This document shows positions 15,803-24,787 of a DNA stretch of 56,151 nucleotides, piece by piece. Origin of the DNA: Bacteroidales bacterium (GTDB taxonomy: Bacteria > Bacteroidota > Bacteroidia > Bacteroidales > UBA1402); contig JAFSRR010000054.1 of the NCBI GenBank assembly GCA_017446025.1, positions 1 to 56,151 on the forward strand, read 5' to 3'. The notes under the pieces were generated by a model. That model was not told the DNA's origin. It saw only the letters and a program-made list of their open reading frames with translations, and searched no databases. Both the position numbers and the translations under genes were made by a program. The first letter of the stretch is position 1, and every line of letters begins with the position of its first letter.

Positions 15803-16993
15803 TCAAGCGTGGATCACCCCGGAACCTACCAGCTCATCGCCATCGTACCAAGCGGCAAACTGGCCGGCGGCGATGCTTTTCTGGGGCTCTGAAAAATCGA
15901 TGTAGAGGCCTTCCTCGAAGGCATAGAGTCTGGCCTGCTGGAGAGGCTGGCGATATCGGATGCGCACCGCGTAGTCGCGCTGTTCCCCTACTTTCATGGC
16001 CTTGTCGGGACGGATCCAATGGATCTCGTCTGAGGCAATATACAGCGAACGGCGATAGAGGCCGGGATGCTCATCGCCGCGCCCCATGTAGAGACAGTTG
16101 TTTTCGATATCGGTGGCCAGCACGTACATAGGCTTTTCCGTGCCGCCGATATGCAGGCCCTTGCGCTGGCCGATGGTATAGAAATGGGCACCCTGGTGAC
16201 GGCCCAGCAGACGGCCGTCCTTGGGGCGGTAAAAATAGGGACTGGACTGCTTTTGCAGCCTCAGATGCAGGTCTTCGGGATATTTGCGGCCATAGGCCTT
16301 GAAATCGGCCGGAATCTCATAGATGTCCCCTTCCTTGGCGGAGAGTTGCTGCTGGAGGAACACCGGCAGATCCACCTTGCCCACAAAGCAGATGCCTTGT
16401 GAATCGCGCTTTTGGGCCGTAGCCAGGCCCAGGGAGGCAGCGATACGGCGTATTTCCGGCTTGAGCATGTCCCCGATGGGGAACATGGCATGTGACAGCT
16501 GCTCCTGCGAGAGTTGGCACAGGAAATACGACTGGTCCTTGTTGTTGTCCGTACCGGCCAACAAGCGGTAATAAGACTGGCCGTCCTCTCCCCTTACCTG
16601 GTCGCAACGGCAGTAATGGCCCGTGGCCACCTTGTCGGCCCCCAACGACTGGGCTGTTTTCCAGAAGGCATCGAATTTGATTTCCCGATTGCAAAGCACA
16701 TCGGGATTGGGCGTGCGGCCCTTCTCATACTCGGCAAACATGTAGTCCACCACCTGACGGCGGTAGGTGTCGCTCAAATCGACCACCTGGAAAGGGATCT
16801 CCAGCTTGCGGGCCACCAGCTCGGCAATCAGCACATCGTCTTCGTAGGGGCAGGAACCCGACAGTGTCCCTTCGGTATCCTTCCAATTGATCATGTAGAC
16901 CCCCGTCACGTCGTACCCCTGTTGCTTGAGCAACCAGGCTGCAACGCTGGAATCCACACCGCCCGACAGTCCGACGACGACTTTCTGCTTCAT
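15803..16993 (-). CDS. mnmA: tRNA-specific 2-thiouridylase MnmA
   Basis: 396 residues. The N-terminal PP-loop ATPase motif is VGLSGGVDSSVAAWLL (residues 7-22). The catalytic cysteine pair is Cys101 (NPDVLCNREIKFD) and Cys203 (SQGICFVGKVDL). MnmA adds sulfur to U34 of tRNA(Lys), tRNA(Glu) and tRNA(Gln). The frame extends 13 codons upstream, but ATG at 16993 (MKQKVVVGLS) is the family's usual start. The gene lies downstream of the V-ATPase operon on the same strand, about 96 nt after the atpK stop, with a stem-loop in between. It may have its own promoter (TATCTTTC near 17075-17068, one mismatch from consensus). Confidence 0.95.
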   Translation of the reverse strand: MKQKVVVGLSGGVDSSVAAWLLKQQGYDVTGVYMINWKDTEGTLSGSCPYEDDVLIAELVARKLEIPFQVVDLSDTYRRQVVDYMFAEYEKGRTPNPDVLCNREIKFDAFWKTAQSLGADKVATGHYCRCDQVRGEDGQSYYRLLAGTDNNKDQSYFLCQLSQEQLSHAMFPIGDMLKPEIRRIAASLGLATAQKRDSQGICFVGKVDLPVFLQQQLSAKEGDIYEIPADFKAYGRKYPEDLHLRLQKQSSPYFYRPKDGRLLGRHQGAHFYTIGQRKGLHIGGTEKPMYVLATDIENNCLYMGRGDEHPGLYRRSLYIASDEIHWIRPDKAMKVGEQRDYAVRIRYRQPLQQARLYAFEEGLYIDFSEPQKSIAAGQFAAWYDGDELVGSGVIHA

Positions 16994-17022
16994 GCTATAA
17001 AGGGGATGGAAAGCCGACACAA

Positions 17023-17058
17023 GGCATCCCACGGCAGCAACAACTGCAGCAGGATGCC
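17023..17058 (-). other. stem-loop between atpK and mnmA
   Basis: GGCATCC (17023-17029) and GGATGCC (17052-17058) form a 7-bp outer stem, with an inner GCAG/CTGC stem (17034-17037 with 17044-17047) across a symmetrical internal loop. There is no T-run after it on the minus strand, so it is not a classical terminator. It could be a weak terminator for the V-ATPase operon, an mRNA 3'-end stabiliser, or a leader structure of mnmA. Confidence 0.45.
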
Positions 17059-17089
17059 CTGTGATGGCTGAAAGATACTTAATTCAGAA

Positions 17090-17575
<486 letters not shown>

Positions 17576-17582
17576 TCATTGT

Positions 17583-19454
17583 TCAGTTTTGGGCCGGTTC
17601 TTCAGCGACAGCCGTCCGACGGAAAGGCTGGTACTCCTTGCCTCCCCCTTCGTAACCACAGTTCTTGAAGAACTCCACATAGGTGAGTCGAAGCGGATGC
17701 ACTATCGAACTGATGATACACAGGAAGAAGTTCAGTCCATGACCGAAAAGCAGGATGATGGCAGTCGGCAGCCAGCCGATCCAGACGGGCAGTCCGCCAC
17801 CGGCCTGGAAGGCCAGGCTGTTGAACACGCTGCCCAGGATACCGCCGGCCAGCCCCAGGGCGAACAGACGGATATACGACAGCACGTCGCCCAGCAGCCC
17901 GCTCACCATGTTGTAAGTGCCCCACAAGCCCGATCCAAACTGGATGAAGGGATTCTTGCCCGGACTGTTGAAGAAGAAAATCAGCACGGCGCAGCACCCG
18001 GCCAAGCCGAAAATCACATAGGTGGCTATCTGAGGCACAGGCACTTTGGCCAGCATCAGCACCAGATAGACCAACAAGTCGATGAGCAGGACCAGCCAGC
18101 CCAGATCGCTCAAAGCATATTTGAAGCCTATCTGCGTCGAGATGCGCACCACTTTGAAGCCCATGGCAAACAGGATCTGCAAAAAGCCGATGCAAATGGC
18201 AAAGACCATCATCGGACTGTACCCCATGATGCTGTAATTGTTGTCGGTGACAAACATATGTTTGACATTGGCCAGCCAGGGCCAGGCCACCGTATCGAGC
18301 GAGATGCCGAACACCATGCCTGTGAGCAAGCCCACCAGGATGGTCGAAAGACCCAGCCACTGCCCCATGATGGCATAGCTCTTGAGCTGGGGCAATTTGT
18401 GCTTGGCCCAGGTGGATGCCAGCAGCACCACCAGACCGTAGCCGCCATCGCCCAGACACAGGCCGAAGAACAGCGTGAAGAAAGGCGCAAAAGCCGGCGT
18501 AGGATCCAGCTCACCGTAATTGGGCAAGGAATAGAGTTTGGTCAGCGGCTCGAACAAACGGGCAAAGCGGCCGTTTTTCAGTTTGATAGGTACTTCGGCA
18601 GCCTCGACAGAGGCTTTCTCGGCCTGGTACCATACGGGAGACTGCTCCATAAGGGCCAGCAACTCGGCTTCCTTGTCTTCGGGGACAAAGCCTTCCAGCA
18701 CCCGAAGACGGTCGTCGGCGGCATGTTGCGTCTCACAGAGCACCTTGGAGAACTGATAGTTGTCATTGACCTGACAGGCTGCATACTCCAAGCTGCGGAG
18801 CTGAGAGAGTGACAAGTCGGCCAGTTCGGCGTCCAATGCCTTCAGTTCGGACTCCAAGGCAGCCATCCGCTCTTGCAGTTCACCCAGCGAAGAGGCCGAC
18901 AGACGGGCCTGGTCGGCTTCGATTTCGGGTCGCTGTCCGTCGAGTGAGAAAGTGACGAAATATAGTGCAGCACTGGTCTCTCCAACGATCACTGCCCGGT
19001 ATTCTTTCTCCCACTGCGACTTGAAAGCGCTCTTGTTGCAGGTGAAGAAGTCCAAGCGGCAACCGGCCTGCTGCAATTGCCTGATCTGCTGCCAGTCGAA
19101 ATTGCCCCAGGGCAACATGCCGTCTATTTCCTTCTGCAAGCTCTGTTGCTTGAGCTGGAGATCCGACCGCTGCTGGAACAGATCCTCGATATGCTTCAGG
19201 GCGGCCATGCCGTCCAAAGACTGGTCCATCGGGGCGAATACACCTTCGGCAGGGGCCAGGGCCTGCAGCTGACGAATCACGGCTGTCAACCGGCGACCTT
19301 CTTCCAGACGCTGGCGCAAGTCCTCGTTTTCGGCGAGATTCACATCCTTGCGCTCCTTGACATGGAGCACGCCCGTCTCGCGCAATTGCTGCAGGAAAGC
19401 CGTATAATGGCGATGATATACCAGGAAGGTATATTTCTTCATAGGAACGATCAT
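17583..19454 (-). CDS. atpI: V-type ATPase subunit I (membrane stator)
   Basis: 623 residues, the equivalent of subunit a. The N-terminal third is a cytoplasmic coiled-coil arm (heavy in Leu/Gln/Glu between about 35 and 260). The C-terminal half has seven or so membrane segments, beginning near PAFAPFFTLFFGLCLGDGGYG. It anchors the peripheral stalk and forms the ion half-channels next to the proteolipid ring. ATG at 19454 overlaps the atpD stop (ATGA), and a second ATG four codons later (MKKYTFLVYH) is also possible. Confidence 0.93.
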   Translation of the reverse strand: MIVPMKKYTFLVYHRHYTAFLQQLRETGVLHVKERKDVNLAENEDLRQRLEEGRRLTAVIRQLQALAPAEGVFAPMDQSLDGMAALKHIEDLFQQRSDLQLKQQSLQKEIDGMLPWGNFDWQQIRQLQQAGCRLDFFTCNKSAFKSQWEKEYRAVIVGETSAALYFVTFSLDGQRPEIEADQARLSASSLGELQERMAALESELKALDAELADLSLSQLRSLEYAACQVNDNYQFSKVLCETQHAADDRLRVLEGFVPEDKEAELLALMEQSPVWYQAEKASVEAAEVPIKLKNGRFARLFEPLTKLYSLPNYGELDPTPAFAPFFTLFFGLCLGDGGYGLVVLLASTWAKHKLPQLKSYAIMGQWLGLSTILVGLLTGMVFGISLDTVAWPWLANVKHMFVTDNNYSIMGYSPMMVFAICIGFLQILFAMGFKVVRISTQIGFKYALSDLGWLVLLIDLLVYLVLMLAKVPVPQIATYVIFGLAGCCAVLIFFFNSPGKNPFIQFGSGLWGTYNMVSGLLGDVLSYIRLFALGLAGGILGSVFNSLAFQAGGGLPVWIGWLPTAIILLFGHGLNFFLCIISSIVHPLRLTYVEFFKNCGYEGGGKEYQPFRRTAVAEEPAQN

Positions 19455-20062
19455 AGGCTGCCCTCCTCTGCTTTTTGAGCGCTCTGACGGTTCTTGACGA
19501 TCTTCTGGGACGATTTGGCCAGGTTTTCCTCGTCTTCCATATAGCGCTTGATTTTTCGTATGGCATCCTGATAACCGGGAATTTGCACCTTCTCGAAGAG
19601 GTTCACCTTCTGGGTGATCTTCTTGCGGGCATACTCCAGCAACTGGAGTTTCTGCAGGCAGAAATCATGTTCGATGCCGATGCGGGCCAGCTGCTGCAGC
19701 AGTCCGATGCCGTCGGCATACCACTTGGGGGCGTTGAACATGTTGTATGGCTGCAGGCTGAACAGCACCTCGTCGAGCTGCGGGACGCGGGTACCGGCCA
19801 CCTTGCGGGTGGAGAGCACCACATCCTTGACGCTGACCAGCGAGCCGTCAAACTCGTTCCAGAGCGCATGCATACCCTCGTAGCGGGCGATATTGTCTTC
19901 CAGGGCTTGGGCCAGGGCCTTTTCTTCGTCCTTGGCACGCTTCACCTCCAGACGCAGGGCACTCTCCTTGTTCTTGATGGTAGGCAGAGAACGCTCCCGC
20001 ATCTTGAGCTGTTTTTCCAGCCCCTGCAACGAGGTTTTGTTATATTGAAACGATATTGCCAT
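19451..20062 (-). CDS. atpD: V-type ATPase subunit D (central rotor shaft)
   Basis: 203 residues, mostly two long helices expected to form the coiled-coil shaft inside the A3B3 head (SFQYNKTSLQGLEKQLK at the start, LLEYARKKITQKVNLFEKVQIP near residue 150). It transmits rotation between the ATPase head and the membrane ring. Its start overlaps the atpB stop by one base (TAATG) and its stop overlaps the atpI start. Confidence 0.92.
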   Translation of the reverse strand: MAISFQYNKTSLQGLEKQLKMRERSLPTIKNKESALRLEVKRAKDEEKALAQALEDNIARYEGMHALWNEFDGSLVSVKDVVLSTRKVAGTRVPQLDEVLFSLQPYNMFNAPKWYADGIGLLQQLARIGIEHDFCLQKLQLLEYARKKITQKVNLFEKVQIPGYQDAIRKIKRYMEDEENLAKSSQKIVKNRQSAQKAEEGSL

Positions 20063-21384
20063 CAGTTTTTCGGGAAATATTTGTCAACCAACTGCTGTTT
20101 GATGTTCAGTTCCTCGACACGGAAATTCTTGGCCATGATCTTCCAAGTCATATCCAACATCTCGGTGGTGTCCAGATTGACATCGACGGCCAGGATTTCC
20201 TTGGAATACTCCTTGGCAAAGGCCAGGGCACGCTCGTCGTAGTCACTCAGGTCGAAACCGTTCTCCAGTTTGGTCTTGGCATTTGCGGCATCCGAATACA
20301 GACGCACCGCAGCATTCATCACCTGCGGATGGTCCTCGCGGGTCTTCTTGCCGGCCACCAGCTGTTTCAGACGCGACAGCGAACGGAAAGGATCGACGAT
20401 GACCTTGCCCACGTCACTGTCACGGCGCAGATACAACTGGCCTTCGGTGATATAACCCGTGTTGTCGGGGATGGCATGGGTGATATCGCCACCCGACAAG
20501 GTGGTCACGGCGATGATGGTGATGGAACCGCCATCGGGGAACTGCACGGCCTTCTCGTAGATCTTGGCCAGGTCGGAATACAGGGAACCGGGCATGGAGT
20601 CTTTCGAAGGAATCTGGTCCATACGGTTCGACACAATCGACAGGGCGTCGGCATAGAGCGTCATGTCGGTGAGCAGCACCAGCACCTTCTCGTGCTTCTC
20701 GACAGCGAAGTATTCGGCAGCCGTCAGGGCCATGTCGGGAATCAGCAGACGCTCGACAGGCGGGTTCTCGGTGGTGTTGACAAAGCTGACGATGTGGTCA
20801 AGCACACCGGCATTGCTGAATACATTTTTGAAATACAGGTAGTCGTCGTTGGTCAGACCCATGCCGCCCAGGATGATCTTGTCGGTCTGGGCACGCAGGG
20901 CCACGTTGGCCATCACCTGGTTGTAAGGCTGGTCGGGATCGGCGAAAAACGGGATCTTCTGGCCGGAAACCAGGGTGTTGTTCAAGTCGATACCGGCGAT
21001 ACCGGTGGCAATCAGCTCAGAGGGCTGCATACGACGTACCGGGTTGACCGAAGGTCCGCCGATCTCCACTTCCCTGCCCTCGGGCACGGGGCCTCCGTCG
21101 ATGGGTTCGCCGAAAGCATTGAAGAAACGGCCGGACAATTGCTCGCCGACGCGCAGCGTCGGGGCCTTGCCCAGGAACACCACTTCGGCATTGGTCCGCA
21201 GACCTTCCGTGCCGCCGAATACCTGCAAGGTGACATCCTCGCCCATGATTTTCACCACCTGGGCCAGCTTGCCATCGACAGTGGCCAGTTCGTCATAACC
21301 CACATTGGTGGCTTTCAGCGTACAAGTAGCCTTCGTGATCTGGGTAATTTTGGTATAAATCTTTTGAAATGCTTTTGTTGCCAT
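20062..21384 (-). CDS. atpB: V-type ATPase subunit B
   Basis: 440 residues, the non-catalytic nucleotide-site subunit of the A3B3 head. Family stretches include GRFFNAFGEPIDGGP, GPSVNPVRRMQPSELIATGI, FFADPDQPYN, and the downstream LLTDMTLYADAL and GSLYSDLAKIYEKA. The P-loop position is degenerate (VSGQKIPFFAD instead of GxxxxGKT), as is normal for B. It begins 12 nt after atpA. Confidence 0.95.
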   Translation of the reverse strand: MATKAFQKIYTKITQITKATCTLKATNVGYDELATVDGKLAQVVKIMGEDVTLQVFGGTEGLRTNAEVVFLGKAPTLRVGEQLSGRFFNAFGEPIDGGPVPEGREVEIGGPSVNPVRRMQPSELIATGIAGIDLNNTLVSGQKIPFFADPDQPYNQVMANVALRAQTDKIILGGMGLTNDDYLYFKNVFSNAGVLDHIVSFVNTTENPPVERLLIPDMALTAAEYFAVEKHEKVLVLLTDMTLYADALSIVSNRMDQIPSKDSMPGSLYSDLAKIYEKAVQFPDGGSITIIAVTTLSGGDITHAIPDNTGYITEGQLYLRRDSDVGKVIVDPFRSLSRLKQLVAGKKTREDHPQVMNAAVRLYSDAANAKTKLENGFDLSDYDERALAFAKEYSKEILAVDVNLDTTEMLDMTWKIMAKNFRVEELNIKQQLVDKYFPKN

Positions 21385-21396
21385 GGGTGTGTGGGT

Positions 21397-23154
21397 TTAT
21401 CGGATTGCACGTTCGCTGATAATCTGTTCCAGTTCCTGTTCGAAGCGCTTGAAGTCATCGCTGTGGAACTCGCTGTAGTTCATCTGGCGCAAGGTGTTGA
21501 TCATACGCTTGAAGTAGTCCATCACTTCGGTGAAGTTGTCAAACTTGAACTGCAAGCGGGTGATACCCGTCACCAGTTTGAGCATATACTGCTGACGCTC
21601 GATGGGACAAACACTGTCCACCTTGTCGAAAGCATCCTGCTGCAGAATGACAAAGTCCACCACTTCCGATTTCCAGAAAGTGAGGTGATAGTCGAGGGGC
21701 ACACCGTCGTCGCCCAGGATGTTGATCTGCTCCTGCACTTCCTTGCCCCGCTGCATGAGGGTCTTCATTTCGTTGACCATCGGGATCCAGTCGGGCGAAA
21801 TCAGCTGGGAGATGTATTCTTCGAATTCGGGATACTCGATATACTTGGAATAGGAATCGATCGGATTGACAGCCGGATAGCGCTTGCGGTCGGCACGGGC
21901 CTGCTCCAGGGCGTAGAAGCAGCGGGCGGCCTTCTTGGTGCCTTCGGTGACCGGTTCCTTCAGGTTACCGCCGGCCGGCGACACCGTACCGATAAAGGTG
22001 ATGGAACCCGTCTGTCCGTTGTTCAGATAGACAAATCCGGCACGGCCGTAGAAGGCCGAGATAATGGCCGAGAGGTCCATCGGGAAGGCGTCCTGGCCGG
22101 GCAGTTCCTCCAAGCGGTTGGACATCTCACGCAGGGCCTGTGCCCAACGCGAGGTGGAGTCGGCCATCAGCAGCACCCTCAGTCCCATCGAGCGATAATA
22201 CTCGGCGATGGTCATGGCCGTATAGACCGAAGCCTCACGGGCAGCCACCGGCATGTTGGAGGTGTTGGCCACGATGATGGTGCGTTCCATCAGTTTGCGG
22301 CCGGTATGCGGATCTTCCAGTTCGGGAAACTCAGTGAAGATTTCCACCACTTCGTTGGCACGTTCACCGCAGGCAGCCATGATGACGATGTCGGCCTCGG
22401 CCTGCTTGGAAATGGCATGCTGCAGCACCGTCTTGCCCGTGCCGAAAGGACCGGGGATGAAGCCCGTACCGCCCTCGACGATCGGGTTGGCGATGTCGAT
22501 GATGCGGACACCCGTTTCCAACAGACGGAAGGGACGGGGTTTCTCCTTGTATGCCGTAATGGCGCGTTTCACGGGCCAACGCTGCACCATGGTCACATTG
22601 ACATCCTTGCCCGAAGCATCGGTCAGGACGGCAATGGTGTCGTTGATGCGGTACTGGCCGTCGGGCACGATGCTCTTGACCGTATAACTGCCTTGGAAAA
22701 CGAAAGGCACCATGATTTTGTGAGGCTGGAAGTTTTCATCCACCTGACCCAGCCAGTCGGCTGCGGCGACCGTGTCGCCCACCTTGGCCAAAGCCTTGAA
22801 TTGCCACAGCTTCTCTTCGTCCAGCGGCGATGTGTATTGCCCGCGACGCAGAAAAACGCCTTCCATCTTGTCCAGGTCGTTTTCCAGACCGTCCAGGTTG
22901 CGTGACAGCAGGCCGGGACCCAGGGCGACTTCGAGCATGTGACCGGAAAATTCGGCCTCGCTGCCCACCTTCAGGCCACGTGTGCTTTCGAATACCTGAA
23001 CGTAGGCATCAGCGCCGATCACCTTGATCACCTCGGCCATCAAACGGGTCTGCCCTGTCAGGATATAGCAGATCTCGTTCTGGCTGACCGGGCCGTCGAC
23101 GGTGACAATGACCAGGTTGGAAATGATTCCTTTTACAGTTCCTTTTGTTGACAT
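21397..23154 (-). CDS. atpA: V-type ATPase catalytic subunit A
   Basis: 585 residues. The Walker A motif GPFGTGKT is at 235-242, followed by ACGERANEVVE and LLMADSTSRWAQALREMS, all canonical for V-type A subunits. The A-specific non-homologous insert lies before the P-loop (about residues 100-190). It binds and hydrolyses (or makes) ATP in the A3B3 head. The gene follows the DUF2764 gene by 17 nt. Confidence 0.96.
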   Translation of the reverse strand: MSTKGTVKGIISNLVIVTVDGPVSQNEICYILTGQTRLMAEVIKVIGADAYVQVFESTRGLKVGSEAEFSGHMLEVALGPGLLSRNLDGLENDLDKMEGVFLRRGQYTSPLDEEKLWQFKALAKVGDTVAAADWLGQVDENFQPHKIMVPFVFQGSYTVKSIVPDGQYRINDTIAVLTDASGKDVNVTMVQRWPVKRAITAYKEKPRPFRLLETGVRIIDIANPIVEGGTGFIPGPFGTGKTVLQHAISKQAEADIVIMAACGERANEVVEIFTEFPELEDPHTGRKLMERTIIVANTSNMPVAAREASVYTAMTIAEYYRSMGLRVLLMADSTSRWAQALREMSNRLEELPGQDAFPMDLSAIISAFYGRAGFVYLNNGQTGSITFIGTVSPAGGNLKEPVTEGTKKAARCFYALEQARADRKRYPAVNPIDSYSKYIEYPEFEEYISQLISPDWIPMVNEMKTLMQRGKEVQEQINILGDDGVPLDYHLTFWKSEVVDFVILQQDAFDKVDSVCPIERQQYMLKLVTGITRLQFKFDNFTEVMDYFKRMINTLRQMNYSEFHSDDFKRFEQELEQIISERAIR

Positions 23155-23171
23155 TATGCTTGTGATTTAAA

Positions 23172-24002
23172 TTATTTGGCTTGTGTTTGAACAGTTGATT
23201 TCATCGAGGCGATCAGGGCGCGGAACTTTTCCTCGCCACTGCGGGGATCAAGCTCCATCCAGCGCTCGAGACTCTGCAGTTTGATGAGATAGACCAACAA
23301 CACCTCGACCGAGAAATAACAGGTCGAACTAAGTTCGTCCAGGAAATCCCACTTGATGCGGTCGGTCTTCTTTTCCCTTTCGAGCAGGTCTTCCTCCTCA
23401 GAAAGACGCAACACGGCCTCGGTCTGGGGAAAAAGCTGGCTCAGGCCGAAATCCCGGGCCGTGGAAGTGCGAAGTTGCTGTACAATCTCCGAGTCGCCCA
23501 CCAGCTGCGACTCGACGTCCCAGCCGTATTTGCGGCACGAGAGGGCCAGCAGCAGGTTGTTGAGTGTCTGGGAAAAAGCGAACCATTCACGCACAAAGGC
23601 ATTGGAGCAATGGCTCACATATTCATAGAAAAGCGCCGTCAGACGATTCTCCTCCTGCCCTTCCGCAATCAGGCCCTCGGCCCGCTCGCGCAGGAAAGTC
23701 AGGAAATAAGGCGGCACCCCGGGCAGCGGTCCGCGCTCCTCGAAATCGATCAGCTGCAACTGCTCCTGGAAATCCTCGGCCGTAAGCTGTCCCAGCGGAT
23801 GCAGGGCAGCCTCCTTGTCCTTGAGCCATGCAAGCAGGTTGCGGTTCTCGTAGTCCATACGGAAATACGAGAGCAGATGGGCGTCGTGGCGCGAAAGACT
23901 CTGCATCAGTTCATCGAGATAGTCCGTATAGCCCAGGCCGAGTTTGGCGTCGTCAGGGCTGATATCCGGCAATCCCGATACCAGATAGTAATATTGACTC
24001 AT
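23172..24002 (-). CDS. DUF2764 protein, putative V-ATPase component
   Basis: 276 residues, predicted all-helical and soluble, starting MSQYYYLVSGLPDISPDD as in the DUF2764 family. Members sit between the E and A genes of V-ATPase operons in Bacteroidetes and Chlamydiae. Those operons, like this one, have no recognisable C subunit. The size and position suggest it stands in for subunit C/d, which couples the central shaft to the proteolipid ring. That is inference from gene order, not from motifs. It is 15 nt downstream of atpE. Confidence 0.82.
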   Translation of the reverse strand: MSQYYYLVSGLPDISPDDAKLGLGYTDYLDELMQSLSRHDAHLLSYFRMDYENRNLLAWLKDKEAALHPLGQLTAEDFQEQLQLIDFEERGPLPGVPPYFLTFLRERAEGLIAEGQEENRLTALFYEYVSHCSNAFVREWFAFSQTLNNLLLALSCRKYGWDVESQLVGDSEIVQQLRTSTARDFGLSQLFPQTEAVLRLSEEEDLLEREKKTDRIKWDFLDELSSTCYFSVEVLLVYLIKLQSLERWMELDPRSGEEKFRALIASMKSTVQTQAK

Positions 24003-24017
24003 GGCTGGCCGGGAAAA

Positions 24018-24605
24018 TCAGAACAACATTTCCACGAGTTTCGGACGCAGGAATTCCTTGAAATACTCGACAAAGTCCTGCTTGCCCAACTGGATCTTGT
24101 AAGAGCCGTCGGCGGGTGCCAGCACGAAATCGGTTTCCAGTCCGTTCACCTGCTTGATTTCGAGTCCTTGCTTCAGGACGTCGGCAGCCTTGGCCTGGAA
24201 GAAAGCCGTCAGCGCTTTGGCATCGGCCGTTTCGACTACGAGTTCGCCTTTGGCGGCCCAGTTCTTGACGAAAGTCAGCAACAGATTGGGCATGAAATCC
24301 TTCGAAGCAGTAGCTTCACTGACACTGCCGGAGACGACTTTGTCGTTGAGCAGGTTAACCACTTCCGATTTCAGGGCTTCGAGCGACTGACCGGCAAAGA
24401 GTTTGAGTTCGGCTTTGGTGTTCTTGTCGAGCTCCTCGGCTTGCTTTTTGGCGGCAGAGAGGATATCGTCAGCCTGTTGGCGGGCTTCTGAAAGGATGGC
24501 AGCCTCTTTCTCACGGGCCGAAGCAATGATTTTTTCGGCCTCCTGGTTGCCTTTTTCGACACCCTCACGATACAGTTGGTCGGTCAAGTCTTGAATAGTG
24601 TTCAT
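24018..24605 (-). CDS. atpE: V-type ATPase subunit E (peripheral stalk)
   Basis: 195 residues. The first 90 are a continuous Ala/Glu/Lys-rich helix (GNQEAEKIIASAREKEAAIL, then LSAAKKQAEELDKNTK) that would form the stalk coiled coil. The C-terminal half is the globular head that docks on the A3B3 crown (SYKIQLGKQDFVEYFKEFLRP). No partner stalk subunit G (or F/H-type helix) is encoded in this operon. First gene of the operon. Confidence 0.88.
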   Translation of the reverse strand: MNTIQDLTDQLYREGVEKGNQEAEKIIASAREKEAAILSEARQQADDILSAAKKQAEELDKNTKAELKLFAGQSLEALKSEVVNLLNDKVVSGSVSEATASKDFMPNLLLTFVKNWAAKGELVVETADAKALTAFFQAKAADVLKQGLEIKQVNGLETDFVLAPADGSYKIQLGKQDFVEYFKEFLRPKLVEMLF

Positions 24606-24643
24606 ATCAATTATATTTATGTTTGTTCATTGCGGCGGGAGTA

Positions 24644-24651
24644 CAAAAGTA
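24644..24651 (-). promoter_or_regulatory. -7 promoter element of the V-ATPase operon
   Basis: TACTTTTG on the minus strand matches TAnnTTTG and lies 38 nt before the atpE start, just after the terminator of the upstream operon. No good -33 box is visible because that region is the terminator's A/T tract. Confidence 0.6.
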
Positions 24652-24665
24652 CATCATTCCCCACC

Positions 24666-24710
24666 AAAAAAAAAGGATTTCGGAAAGAATATTTATCCTT
24701 CCGAAATCCT
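24666..24710 (-). terminator. terminator of the fasciclin-SusCD operon
   Basis: A perfect 12-bp stem (24710-24699 with 24685-24674) closes a 13-nt loop and is followed on the minus strand by a run of nine T (24674-24666). It is a strong intrinsic terminator 78 nt downstream of the last SusD gene and separates that operon from the V-ATPase genes. Confidence 0.92.
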
Positions 24711-24787
24711 CTGATAATCAGTATGATGATATACCAAAACGCCCCACCGGACAGTCTATCCGCGAAGGGGCGCCGGGCGCTCACAGG

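Noticed and set aside
20056..22905. A 949-codon open frame on the plus strand, antisense to atpA and atpB
   Set aside because: It has no recognisable protein pattern, and the opposite strand encodes two unmistakable ATPase subunits. High G+C codon use in those genes removes stops from the antisense frame.
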